DNA from: Sphingomonadaceae bacterium
GTDB lineage: Bacteria; Pseudomonadota; Alphaproteobacteria; Sphingomonadales; Sphingomonadaceae
NCBI GenBank assembly: GCA_019454625.1
Contig: JACFNY010000091.1
Coordinates: forward strand, 1-5,014
Direction: 5' to 3'
DNA length: 5,014 nt
The notes below the pieces were generated by a model. The model was not told where the DNA came from, searched no databases, and saw nothing but the letters and a program-made list of their open reading frames with translations. Shown piece by piece: positions 1 through 5,014 of the stretch. Position 1 is the stretch's first letter. Each line of letters begins with the position of its first letter. Made by a program: the position numbers and the translations under genes.

Positions 1-986
1 AGCAGTTCCTGAAAGCGGCCGCGGTTCGGAAGCTCGGTCAGCACGTCGTGCGCGGCGAGCCAGCGCAGGCGGTCGTCGCGCTCGCGCTGCTCGGTCATGT
101 CGGTGCGCGTGCCGATCATGCGCAGCGCCCGGCCGTTGGCATCGCGCTCCACGACGCGGCCGCGCTCGGAGACCCAGACCCAGCCGCCGTCCCGGCGGCG
201 CAGGCGATGCTCGAGGTTCACCATCGGCTGCTCGCCTTTCAGGCAGGCGACCATCGCGCGGTAAAGCTCGGCGAGGTCGTCCGGGTGCACATACTCCGCG
301 ATGCCGGCGGCATGGCCCTGCACCTCGCCACTCGCGTAGCCCTGAATGGCGAGCGCGCTGCCGCTGAGCCAGACGTCGCCGGTCGCGACGTCCCAGTCCC
401 ACACGCCGACACGCGTGCCGTCGAGCGCAAGCGAAAGGCGGGTTTCCAGCCCTTGCAGCGCCTCGGTTGCCGCGCGGCGCTCGCTGACGTCGATGACGGC
501 GCCGACATAGCCGTCGCAGCGGCCGAGCTCATCGAATTTGGGAGCGCCGATGTTGAGCACCCACGCGCTCGACCCGTCCGACTTCAGGATGCGATATTCG
601 ACCGCGAACCGTTCCTGACGTTCCGAGGCGCGGAGAATCTCGCCCGGCACGGAGAGGCGATCCTCCTCGTGCATGGTGAGCGTCCAGTTTTCGAGCTGAT
701 CGGGCCGGGTGCCGGTGATTGCGTACCAGCTGTCGCTGACGAAGCTGACGCGGCGGTCCGCATCCGACATCCAGATGACGATGGGCAGCGATGCCGAAAA
801 TTGCCTGAGCTGCGTCTCGTAGCGCTTGCGGAGCGCCGTCTCGCGCGCCAGCTCGGCGCGCAGCGTCAGAAGCTCGTCTTCGCGCGACTCGGAAGCCTGC
901 GATGGAAATGCTTTGATTTCCGATACTTTTCCAGACAACCGCGTCGCCAAGGCGCAAGTCCCCCTGCTGTTCACGACAGCAGGCAT
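1..986 (-). CDS. PAS-PAS-GGDEF signalling protein (probable diguanylate cyclase), N-terminal part
   Basis: Partial gene whose C-terminus lies beyond position 1; about 328 residues are visible. No signal peptide or membrane segment is seen, so it is probably a cytosolic sensor. Residues about 30-62 are charged and helix-prone, a likely coiled coil. A first PAS/PAC unit spans about 65-168, from VIWMSDADRRVSFVSDSWYA to a closing VIDVSERR. A second spans about 180-303, with GVWDWDVATGDVWLSG, the HPDD segment, HRLRRRDGGWVWV and IGTRTDMTEQ. The last visible residues, AAHDVLTELPNRGRF, match the N-terminal signature of GGDEF domains (usually DxLTGLPNR), so cyclic-di-GMP synthesis is inferred. The GGDEF active site and any EAL domain lie outside the window. 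The start is uncertain: ATG at 986 is the only ATG but has no clear ribosome site, while TTG at 950 follows AGGGGG by nine bases. The first 30 codons are richer in A/T-ending codons than the rest. Confidence 0.85.
   Translation of the reverse strand, partial: MPAVVNSRGTCALATRLSGKVSEIKAFPSQASESREDELLTLRAELARETALRKRYETQLRQFSASLPIVIWMSDADRRVSFVSDSWYAITGTRPDQLENWTLTMHEEDRLSVPGEILRASERQERFAVEYRILKSDGSSAWVLNIGAPKFDELGRCDGYVGAVIDVSERRAATEALQGLETRLSLALDGTRVGVWDWDVATGDVWLSGSALAIQGYASGEVQGHAAGIAEYVHPDDLAELYRAMVACLKGEQPMVNLEHRLRRRDGGWVWVSERGRVVERDANGRALRMIGTRTDMTEQRERDDRLRWLAAHDVLTELPNRGRFQEL
963..983. promoter_or_regulatory. Perfect 8-bp inverted repeat at the start of the PAS-GGDEF gene
   Basis: CCTGCTGT (963-970) and ACAGCAGG (976-983) are exact reverse complements separated by five bases. 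On the minus strand the element begins right after the ATG at 986. It would therefore encode residues 2-8 if that ATG is used, or lie in the leader 13 bases before a TTG start at 950. It could be an operator dyad or an RNA hairpin hiding the AGGGGG ribosome site that overlaps its 3' arm. No T-run follows, so it is not an intrinsic terminator. Its function is inferred; the symmetry is seen directly. Confidence 0.45.
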
Positions 987-1014
987 AGCAAACGGCCATT
1001 TCGCTTTTATTTGC

Positions 1015-1043
1015 AAGCCCGAAGCGCCTGAATCCGCGGGCTT
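1015..1043. other. Hairpin-forming inverted repeat between the Sel1 gene and the PAS-GGDEF gene
   Basis: AAGCCCG (1015-1021) pairs exactly with CGGGCTT (1037-1043) across a 15-base loop. It lies 20 bases past the Sel1-repeat stop codon on the minus strand and could protect or end that transcript. Neither strand has a T-run after the stem, so a classical Rho-independent terminator is not supported. The loop contains a GAATC site (1030-1034). Confidence 0.35.
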
Positions 1044-1062
1044 TCCGTGATTCGGCGCAGTG

Positions 1063-1350
1063 CTAGTGGCGCGTCTGCATCAGGAACGCGCGGGCCTCGC
1101 GCTGTGCCGCGGCGACCTCGGCGGGCGTCATCGACGCCGCGACCTCGCTGCGGTCGAGCTGCGCGCGCTCGTCGCCGGACATGGCGGCGAGGTTGAACCA
1201 TTTGTGCGCTTCCACGAGATCGACCTCGAGGCCGTTGCGGCCGACCGCATAGGCGACACCGAGTTCGTAGAACGCATCCGGCTGGCCGGCCATCGCCGCC
1301 GCCATCTGCGCGTGGAGAAACCGGACTTCACCGACTGGATGACTTGCCAT
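1063..1350 (-). CDS. Small Sel1-repeat (SLR) family protein
   Basis: A complete 95-residue protein. Residues about 24-59 form one Sel1-like repeat: AFYELGVAYAVGRNG is followed by D44, the AHKWFNLAA core (48-56) and a closing SGD. These are the conserved L-G-x-x-Y and A-x-x-W-x-x-x-A-A positions of tetratricopeptide-like Sel1 repeats. The tail from about 66 (SEVAASMTPAEVAAAQREAR) resembles the capping helix of short alphaproteobacterial Sel1 proteins. No signal peptide or membrane segment is visible, so it is probably a cytosolic protein-protein interaction module with unknown partner. The ATG at 1350 is supported by GAGGGGG about eight bases upstream. It lies 85 bases downstream of the histidine kinase gene and 76 before the PAS-GGDEF gene, all on the same strand. 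A CtrA-like motif lies about 45-57 bases upstream of its start. Confidence 0.85.
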   Translation of the reverse strand: MASHPVGEVRFLHAQMAAAMAGQPDAFYELGVAYAVGRNGLEVDLVEAHKWFNLAAMSGDERAQLDRSEVAASMTPAEVAAAQREARAFLMQTRH

Positions 1351-1392
1351 TTGAAAATCCCCCTCAACGGGAGGAGATTTGGCGCAGCTTGT

Positions 1393-1407
1393 TCAAGAAA
1401 TGGTTAA
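1393..1407 (-). promoter_or_regulatory. Possible CtrA-type box upstream of the Sel1-repeat gene
   Basis: On the minus strand this reads TTAACCATTTCTTGA, that is TTAA-N7-TTGA. It is one base from the CtrA full-site consensus TTAA-N7-TTAA and its first half is TTAACCAT, a form reported for alphaproteobacterial CtrA sites. It lies between the kinase stop and the Sel1 start in the right orientation for the latter. I see no good -10 element at the expected distance. Motif resemblance only. Confidence 0.3.
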
Positions 1408-1421
1408 CGCCGAAAACGGCG
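1408..1421. other. Short GC hairpin downstream of the histidine kinase gene
   Basis: CGCCG (1408-1412) and CGGCG (1417-1421) form a five-base-pair stem with an AAAA loop (TTTT on the minus strand), 15 bases after the kinase stop codon. On the minus strand it is followed by TTAACC, not a T-run, so it is at best a weak terminator. The stem directly abuts the CtrA-like motif. Confidence 0.25.
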
Positions 1422-1435
1422 AAAACCTCATGGAA

Positions 1436-2473
1436 TCAACCGAACAGCGAAGTGGTCCGCCGGAACGCGAAGGCCTCCTGGCGGCCGCTGCGGTCGAGCC
1501 GGACGCGGCCGGACGGCATGGTGACGACGGCGCGGGTGCCGCGCCCCGTCTCCTGGCCCGGCCCCCTGCCCGGCGACGAGAGCAGCTTGAAGCTCCCCTC
1601 GTGAAGCTCGGTGAGCGCCTTGACGAGCGGCAGGCCGAGACCGCTGCCGGCGAGCATCCCCTTGTCGTCGCTCCCGCGCGCGAACGGCTTCATCGCCGTC
1701 TCGATCGCGCGCGGCGACATGCCGGGGCCGTTGTCGCGCACCTCGATGAGCATACGGTCGGCGCGGTCGACGCGCGCGGCGATGGTGAGCCTCACCTTCT
1801 CGCCGCCGTACTTGAGCGCGTTGCCGGCGAGGTTGACGAGGATCTGGCGGAGCATCCGCGCGTCGGCATGGAGGCGCGGCAGCTCCGCGGGCATCTCGAT
1901 GGCGACGCTCGCGCCGCGCGCCTCCGCCATCGTCGCGAGCATTCGAAGTACGGACGCCGCGAGCTGCCGCACGTCGACCTCGGTTTCGTCGAGCGGCGCG
2001 GCGTCTGCCTCGATGCGGGCGAGGTCGAGGATGGAATCGAGCGTCGAGAGCATTCCCTGCGCGGCTTCCCAGATCACGGCGTTCTGGCTGGCCGCGGCGT
2101 GCGTGCGGCCGCTTTGGAGGCCGAGCGCGACCAGCTCGCTGTAGCCGGTGATCGCGTTGATCGGCGTCTTCAGCTCGTGGCTGAGGTTGGCGGCGAGCAT
2201 CCGCCGGTCGCGACGCAGGCGGCGCACCTCGTCGCGCGCGGCGCGGGCCTCGCGGTCCCCGGCCTCGACGGCGCGGGCGAGCGCCTGCGCGAGCCGCGGA
2301 CCGGAAACGCGCCCGACCGGCTCCGACCCGATCACCACGGCGACCCCGCCCGTGAGGCAGAGCGCGATGTCGGAGCGGGCGAGCAGCTCGGCGGGCCGGG
2401 CCGAGGCGTCGACCGCCCGGCCGGGAAGTTCGTCCCCCGGCGGCTCCATGACGTCCGTCAGCCAGTCCTGCAT
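1436..2473 (-). CDS. Soluble sensor histidine kinase, PleC/DivJ-like catalytic core
   Basis: 345 residues. It would autophosphorylate on histidine with ATP and pass phosphate to a response regulator not encoded in this window. A HisKA domain spans about 88-155, with the H-box NLSHELKTPINAI and phosphoacceptor His99. The HATPase domain runs about 165-322, with the N-box ILVNLAGNALKY (211-222), G1 DNGPGM (247-252) and G2 GSGLGLPLVKAL (276-287). Residues 1-85 match no domain I recognise and contain no obvious membrane helix; 70-92 is charged and likely a coiled coil. The region after G2 (LVKALTELHEGSFKLLSSPG) resembles the PleC/DivJ/PdhS group, an inference from memory. An extra GPGQETGR-like segment (about 304-311) interrupts the usual SPGxGT turn, and a 25-residue basic tail follows the last strand. 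The ATG at 2473 is backed by GGAG eight bases upstream. Confidence 0.9.
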   Translation of the reverse strand: MQDWLTDVMEPPGDELPGRAVDASARPAELLARSDIALCLTGGVAVVIGSEPVGRVSGPRLAQALARAVEAGDREARAARDEVRRLRRDRRMLAANLSHELKTPINAITGYSELVALGLQSGRTHAAASQNAVIWEAAQGMLSTLDSILDLARIEADAAPLDETEVDVRQLAASVLRMLATMAEARGASVAIEMPAELPRLHADARMLRQILVNLAGNALKYGGEKVRLTIAARVDRADRMLIEVRDNGPGMSPRAIETAMKPFARGSDDKGMLAGSGLGLPLVKALTELHEGSFKLLSSPGRGPGQETGRGTRAVVTMPSGRVRLDRSGRQEAFAFRRTTSLFG

Positions 2474-2542
2474 CGAGAATGCTCCGCTGCAAACGGCCGG
2501 AATCCTGCACGATCGAGGGTATCCGCCGGGCTCCCTGCAACG

Positions 2543-2583
2543 GCGTTAATAGTTATTGAGAATTCCTAATGAAAAGTTAACGC
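2543..2583 (-). promoter_or_regulatory. AT-rich promoter candidate of the histidine kinase gene, with CtrA-like box and inverted repeat
   Basis: A sharply AT-rich island in the 118-base gap between panC and the kinase gene. GCGTTAA (2543-2549) and TTAACGC (2577-2583) are a perfect seven-base inverted repeat with a 27-base spacer. On the minus strand 2580-2566 reads TTAA-N7-TTAG, one base from the CtrA consensus. A -10-like TATTAA lies at 2551-2546, so the box would occupy the -35 region, the usual layout of CtrA-controlled promoters. The predicted leader would be about 65 bases. All functional statements are inferred from motif and position. Confidence 0.4.
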
Positions 2584-2591
2584 GGGCGCTT

Positions 2592-3425
2592 TCAGACGGT
2601 TTCGACGGCCAGATTGTCGATAAGACGCGTCGAACCGACCCGGACCGCCGACAGAATACGCGCCGGGCGTTCGAGCGACGCGACCAGCGCCAGCGTTTCC
2701 GCATCGCGAAGCGCGACATAATCCGGGACGAGTCCCGCCGCGCGCAGCGCCGCGTCGGCCTCGGCCAGCGCGGCCTCGACTGGGGCACCGGCGCGGATCG
2801 CATCGCGCGCGGCCATCAGCGTCTTCGGGAACAGCGCGGCGCGGGCGCGCTCCTCCGCCGAGAGGTAGGCGTTGCGCGACGACAGGGCGAGGCCGTCCGC
2901 CTCGCGCACCGTCGGCACGCCGACGATCTCGGTGGCGATGTCGAGGTCGGCGGCCATGCGGCGGACCGTCAGCAACTGCTGGTAGTCCTTCTCCCCGAAC
3001 ATGGCGAAATCGGCACCGGCCTGATTCAGCAACTTCGCGACCACGGTCGCGACGCCGTCGAAATGGCCGGGCCGGTGCGCGCCGTCCAGCTCGGCGGTGA
3101 GGCCGGAGACATGGACCCCGGTGGCGAAGCCCGCCGGGTACATCTCCTCGACGGCGGGCGCGAACAGCAGGTGGCACCCCGCCCCCGCCAGCGCCGCCGC
3201 GTCCTCCGCCTCGCGGCGCGGATAACGGGAGAAATCCTCGTTCGGGCCGAACTGCGTAGGGTTCACGAAAATGCTGGCGACCAGCCTGTCGGCACGGGCG
3301 AGGCCCGCCGCCGCCAGCGCCAGATGCCCGGCGTGGAGCGCGCCCATCGTCGGCACCAGCGCGACGCTTTGCCCCGCCGCCTGCCACTCGCGCACGCGCG
3401 CGCGTAACGCCGCGACCGTCCGCAC
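2592..3425 (-). CDS. panC: Pantothenate synthetase (pantoate--beta-alanine ligase)
   Basis: Cytosolic enzyme that joins pantoate and beta-alanine with ATP, through a pantoyl-adenylate, in the last step of pantothenate synthesis for coenzyme A. From GTG at 3425 it has 277 residues, against about 283 in E. coli. Family motifs appear in order: PTMGALHAGH (25-34) with the nucleotide-binding HxGH, FVNPTQFGPNEDFSRYPR (53-70), HRPGHFDGVATVV (117-129), FGEKDYQQL (143-151) and READGLALSSRNAYLS (174-189). The start is not settled. GTG 3425 has GGAGG 11 bases upstream and gives an N-terminus (VRTVAALRARV) like known PanC proteins. An in-frame ATT at 3446 has AGGAG seven bases upstream and would add seven residues. 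There is no ATG nearby; the reading frame stays open to 3680, but that part is antisense to mipZ. It is transcribed divergently from mipZ. Confidence 0.95.
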   Translation of the reverse strand: MRTVAALRARVREWQAAGQSVALVPTMGALHAGHLALAAAGLARADRLVASIFVNPTQFGPNEDFSRYPRREAEDAAALAGAGCHLLFAPAVEEMYPAGFATGVHVSGLTAELDGAHRPGHFDGVATVVAKLLNQAGADFAMFGEKDYQQLLTVRRMAADLDIATEIVGVPTVREADGLALSSRNAYLSAEERARAALFPKTLMAARDAIRAGAPVEAALAEADAALRAAGLVPDYVALRDAETLALVASLERPARILSAVRVGSTRLIDNLAVETV

Positions 3426-3442
3426 GGTTTCGAAAGCCTCCG

Positions 3443-3510
3443 GAATCTTGCCTCTCCTCGATTGACTCCCCGGCGCCCGTGAATGAAACAGTCCGCCATC
3501 AAGCGGAATC
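3443..3510. promoter_or_regulatory. Divergent panC-mipZ control region with three GANTC sites
   Basis: GAATC (3443-3447), GACTC (3464-3468) and GAATC (3506-3510) are all GANTC, the target of the cell-cycle methyltransferase CcrM in alphaproteobacteria. The middle site overlaps TTGACT (3462-3467), a possible -35 for mipZ, although the hexamer 17 bases on (GAAACA) is a poor -10. In Caulobacter, mipZ is, as I recall, among promoters sensitive to GcrA and CcrM methylation. Regulation here is inferred; the sites are read directly. Confidence 0.35.
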
Positions 3511-3534
3511 CAGCCATCGGGGGCGCGTTCGTTT

Positions 3535-4332
3535 ATGGCCAAAGCCCATGTCATCGTTCTTGGCAATGAAAAAGGCGGGACCGGCAAGTCCACGACCGCG
3601 GTGCACATCGCCGTCGCGCTGATGCACAGCGGCCGCAAGGTGGCCGCCATCGACCTCGATTCGCGCCAGCGCACCTTCACGCGCTACATGGAGAACCGGC
3701 AGAGCTTCTCGGACGGGCACGGCCTCGGCCTCAAGACGCCGCGGCTTCAGGTGATCGACGACAACGACAGCCACGGCGAGACGCTGCTGCGCACCACGCT
3801 CGATGCGTGGTCGCCGGTGGTGGACGTGATCGTGGTCGACACGCCCGGCCGTGACAGCCCCCTGTCGCGCGTCGCGCTCGGCCGCGCCGACACGCTGATC
3901 ACGCCGATGAACGACAGCTTCGTCGATTTCGACCTCATCGGACAGGTCGACCCGGACACGTTCAAGGTGAAGCGCCCGAGCTTCTACGCCGAGCTGATCT
4001 GGGACGCGCGCAAGGCCCGCGCCAAGACGGACGGCGGATCGGTGGACTGGGTGGTGGTGCGCAACCGCATGTCCTCGCTCGCCGCGAAGAACATGATCCG
4101 CGTCGGCGGCGCGCTCGACGAGCTTTCCAGGCGCATCGGCTTCCGCATTGCGCCCGGCCTTTCCGAGCGCGTCATCTACCGCGAGCTCTTCCCGCGCGGG
4201 CTGACGCTGCTCGACATCGGCGTCATCGACGACGTCAACATGAGCCACATCGCCGCGCGCAACGAACTGCGCGAGCTCGTCGGCAGCCTCTCCATACCCG
4301 AGACCGAGGAAGCGCAGAGCCTCGCCAGTTGA
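3535..4332 (+). CDS. mipZ: MipZ-type division-plane-positioning ATPase
   Basis: 265 residues, a ParA/MinD-superfamily ATPase. In Caulobacter MipZ binds ParB near the chromosome origins, forms a gradient from the poles and inhibits FtsZ, placing the ring at mid-cell; the same role is inferred here. The deviant Walker A motif is GNEKGGTGKST (10-20), with signature Lys13. It is followed by IDLDSRQRTFTRYMENR (39-55) and Walker B VIVVDTPG (98-105). The stretches ITPMNDSFVDFD (122-133) and RVIYRELFPRGLTLLD (212-227) are characteristic of MipZ as opposed to ParA. The ATG at 3535 gives the usual family N-terminus; the ribosome site is weak (GGGGG about 11 bases upstream). The stop overlaps the next ATG by one base, implying translational coupling. 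No parB or parA lies in the window, so its partner is encoded elsewhere. Confidence 0.93.
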   Translation: MAKAHVIVLGNEKGGTGKSTTAVHIAVALMHSGRKVAAIDLDSRQRTFTRYMENRQSFSDGHGLGLKTPRLQVIDDNDSHGETLLRTTLDAWSPVVDVIVVDTPGRDSPLSRVALGRADTLITPMNDSFVDFDLIGQVDPDTFKVKRPSFYAELIWDARKARAKTDGGSVDWVVVRNRMSSLAAKNMIRVGGALDELSRRIGFRIAPGLSERVIYRELFPRGLTLLDIGVIDDVNMSHIAARNELRELVGSLSIPETEEAQSLAS

Positions 4333-4733
4333 TGGGCATCGTCCTTGCCCTCGCGGCGGGAGCCCTTGCCGCACTGTGGTACACGGGCGCGCTGACACCG
4401 GCGCGGCTGCGCTGGATCGGCATCGCCGTCGCGGGCGGCGTGGCGCTGCGCCTGATGCTGACCGGGCAATGGCTCGGCGCGCTTGCCGTCGCGGGCGTGA
4501 CCGTGTGGCTGGTGCTGGATCGCCGCCCCCGCACCGGGCCGGGCATGACGGCGGAGGAAGCCGGGCGGCTGCTCGGTCTCGCGCCGGAAGCGAACGCCGT
4601 CGAGATCAACGCGGCGTGGCGGCGGATGATCGCCGAAGCCCATCCGGACAGGGGCGGCAGCGCCGAAGCCTCCGCACGCATCAACGCGGCGCGGGATACG
4701 CTCCTGAAACATCTTCGCGCTACGGGGCGTTGA
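4332..4733 (+). CDS. Membrane-anchored J-domain (DnaJ-like) protein
   Basis: 133 residues. The N-terminal 64 residues are hydrophobic, with likely membrane helices at about 2-19 and a pair or one long helix at 28-62, broken near LTGQ. A compact J domain follows (about 72-128): MTAEEAGRLLGL, helix II INAAWRRMIAEA, the HPD motif at 104-106 (HPDRGG) that stimulates Hsp70 ATPase, then a helix with ARINAARDTLLKHL. There are no Gly/Phe or zinc-finger regions, so it is a type III co-chaperone, comparable in layout to TIM14/DjlA-like proteins. It probably recruits DnaK to the inner membrane; the client is unknown. ATG 4332 shares its A with the mipZ stop (TGATG), implying coupled translation. A TTG at 4329 would add one residue. 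The tight link to mipZ suggests, but does not prove, a role connected with envelope or division. Confidence 0.85.
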   Translation: MGIVLALAAGALAALWYTGALTPARLRWIGIAVAGGVALRLMLTGQWLGALAVAGVTVWLVLDRRPRTGPGMTAEEAGRLLGLAPEANAVEINAAWRRMIAEAHPDRGGSAEASARINAARDTLLKHLRATGR

Positions 4734-4747
4734 GGCGATAGTTTCGC

Positions 4748-4752
4748 GATTC
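4748..4752. promoter_or_regulatory. GANTC site just upstream of the phosphohexomutase gene
   Basis: GATTC lies 19 bases before the TTG start at 4772, in the 38-base gap after the J-domain gene. It is a potential CcrM methylation target. A single copy of a five-base motif is weak evidence of regulation. Confidence 0.2.
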
Positions 4753-4771
4753 TCACAGCAAGGGCAGCATC

Positions 4772-5014
4772 TTGGACCGGCACGACTTCGACCCGACCTC
4801 GCTTCGGGAATACGACATCCGCGGCATCATCGGCGAAACGCTCGGCGAGGACGACGCCTACGCCATCGGCCGCGGCTTCGGCACGCGCGTGCGCCGCGCG
4901 GGCGGAACCAAGGTCGCCGTCGGCTATGACGGCCGCCATTCCTCGCCGTCGCTGGAAGCGGCGCTGGTGCGGGGCCTCGAGGACACGGGCTGCGAAGCGC
5001 TGCGCATCGGGCTC
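4772..5014 (+). CDS. pgmG: Phosphomannomutase/phosphoglucomutase, N-terminal part
   Basis: Partial: the first 81 codons, with the gene continuing past the window. Enzymes of this alpha-D-phosphohexomutase family interconvert hexose 1- and 6-phosphates and supply GDP-mannose and UDP-glucose for exopolysaccharide and lipopolysaccharide. Residues 11-20 ([10 protein letters not shown]) and 48-60 ([13 protein letters not shown]) are the family's N-terminal substrate-loop and core-strand signatures. The catalytic phosphoserine motif (TASHNP-like) lies beyond the window. The start is TTG at 4772: an in-frame TAG lies at 4739-4741, no ATG or GTG occurs in frame before the conserved region, and AAGG lies eight bases upstream. 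The resulting N-terminus ([15 protein letters not shown]) closely resembles sphingomonad PgmG as I recall it, so the symbol is tentative; manB or algC naming would also fit. It follows the J-domain gene by 38 bases on the same strand and is probably co-transcribed. Confidence 0.88.
   Translation, partial: MDRHDFDPTSLREYDIRGIIGETLGEDDAYAIGRGFGTRVRRAGGTKVAVGYDGRHSSPSLEAALVRGLEDTGCEALRIGL

Noticed and set aside
48..1031. Long plus-strand open frame of 327 codons
   Set aside because: It is antisense to the PAS-GGDEF gene, whose frame gives clear PAS and GGDEF signatures. The plus-strand translation is Ala/Arg-rich with no recognisable motif, as expected of a GC-rich shadow frame.
1379..2569. Plus-strand open frame of 396 codons, longer than the kinase gene it overlaps
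   Set aside because: The minus strand carries intact H, N, G1 and G2 kinase motifs. The plus frame is low-complexity Arg/Ala/Glu/Asp sequence typical of the complement of GC-rich coding DNA.
2556..3407. Plus-strand open frame opposite panC
   Set aside because: It mirrors the codons of a well-conserved panC and shows no domain of its own.
3483..3569. 28-codon upstream reading frame (ATG at 3483) overlapping the mipZ start
   Set aside because: It has no ribosome-binding site, is out of frame with mipZ, and there is no sign of selection on the peptide. A leader-peptide role cannot be supported from one sequence.
3426..3680. N-terminal extension of panC to an ATG at 3680
   Set aside because: The extra residues have no PanC similarity, run antisense into mipZ coding sequence, and would make the protein about 80 residues too long.
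3499..4398. Minus-strand open frame of 299 codons opposite mipZ
   Set aside because: It is antisense to an intact MipZ ATPase; the translation is repetitive Arg/Val/Asp/His-rich and unrecognisable.
4235..4939. Minus-strand open frame of 234 codons across the J-domain and phosphohexomutase genes
   Set aside because: It spans two recognised plus-strand genes and their gap, with no motif of its own.

Overview
The window looks like chromosomal DNA of a GC-rich alphaproteobacterium, most likely a member of the Sphingomonadales. The evidence is a MipZ-type division ATPase (a family largely confined to alphaproteobacteria) followed directly by a small membrane-anchored J-domain protein and a phosphomannomutase/phosphoglucomutase whose N-terminus resembles sphingomonad PgmG. 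The lineage below class level is inferred from remembered protein resemblance, not from a search. There are no RNA genes, mobile elements or CRISPR arrays, and no gene-free stretch longer than about 120 bases.

Layout. The left two thirds lies on the minus strand. Reading leftwards from position 3425 it holds panC (pantothenate synthetase, 3425-2592), a soluble sensor histidine kinase (2473-1436), a 95-residue single-Sel1-repeat protein (1350-1063), and the N-terminal part of a PAS-PAS-GGDEF signalling protein that leaves the window at position 1. These genes are separated by 76-118 bases, so they may be separate transcription units rather than one tight operon. The right third lies on the plus strand: mipZ (3535-4332), a J-domain membrane protein overlapping it by one base (4332-4733), and the first 81 codons of a phosphohexomutase (4772 to the window end). 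The two blocks diverge from an intergenic region of about 110 bases between panC and mipZ.

How the genes may relate. The plus-strand group joins division-site placement (MipZ) with a membrane chaperone adaptor and sugar-phosphate supply for surface polysaccharide. The minus-strand group joins coenzyme A precursor synthesis with two-component and probable cyclic-di-GMP signalling. The kinase's catalytic core resembles the PleC/DivJ/PdhS cell-cycle kinases. The most interesting signals are regulatory. The tetramer TTAA occurs only three times in the window. All three copies are intergenic, sit inside a GCGTTAA heptamer, and lie upstream of the kinase or the Sel1 gene in CtrA-box-like arrangements. 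Three GANTC (CcrM methylation) sites lie in 68 bases between panC and mipZ at 21- and 42-base spacing. Together these suggest, without proving, that this locus is under alphaproteobacterial cell-cycle control. I see no clear candidate for a wholly new system; the gene content is recognisable.
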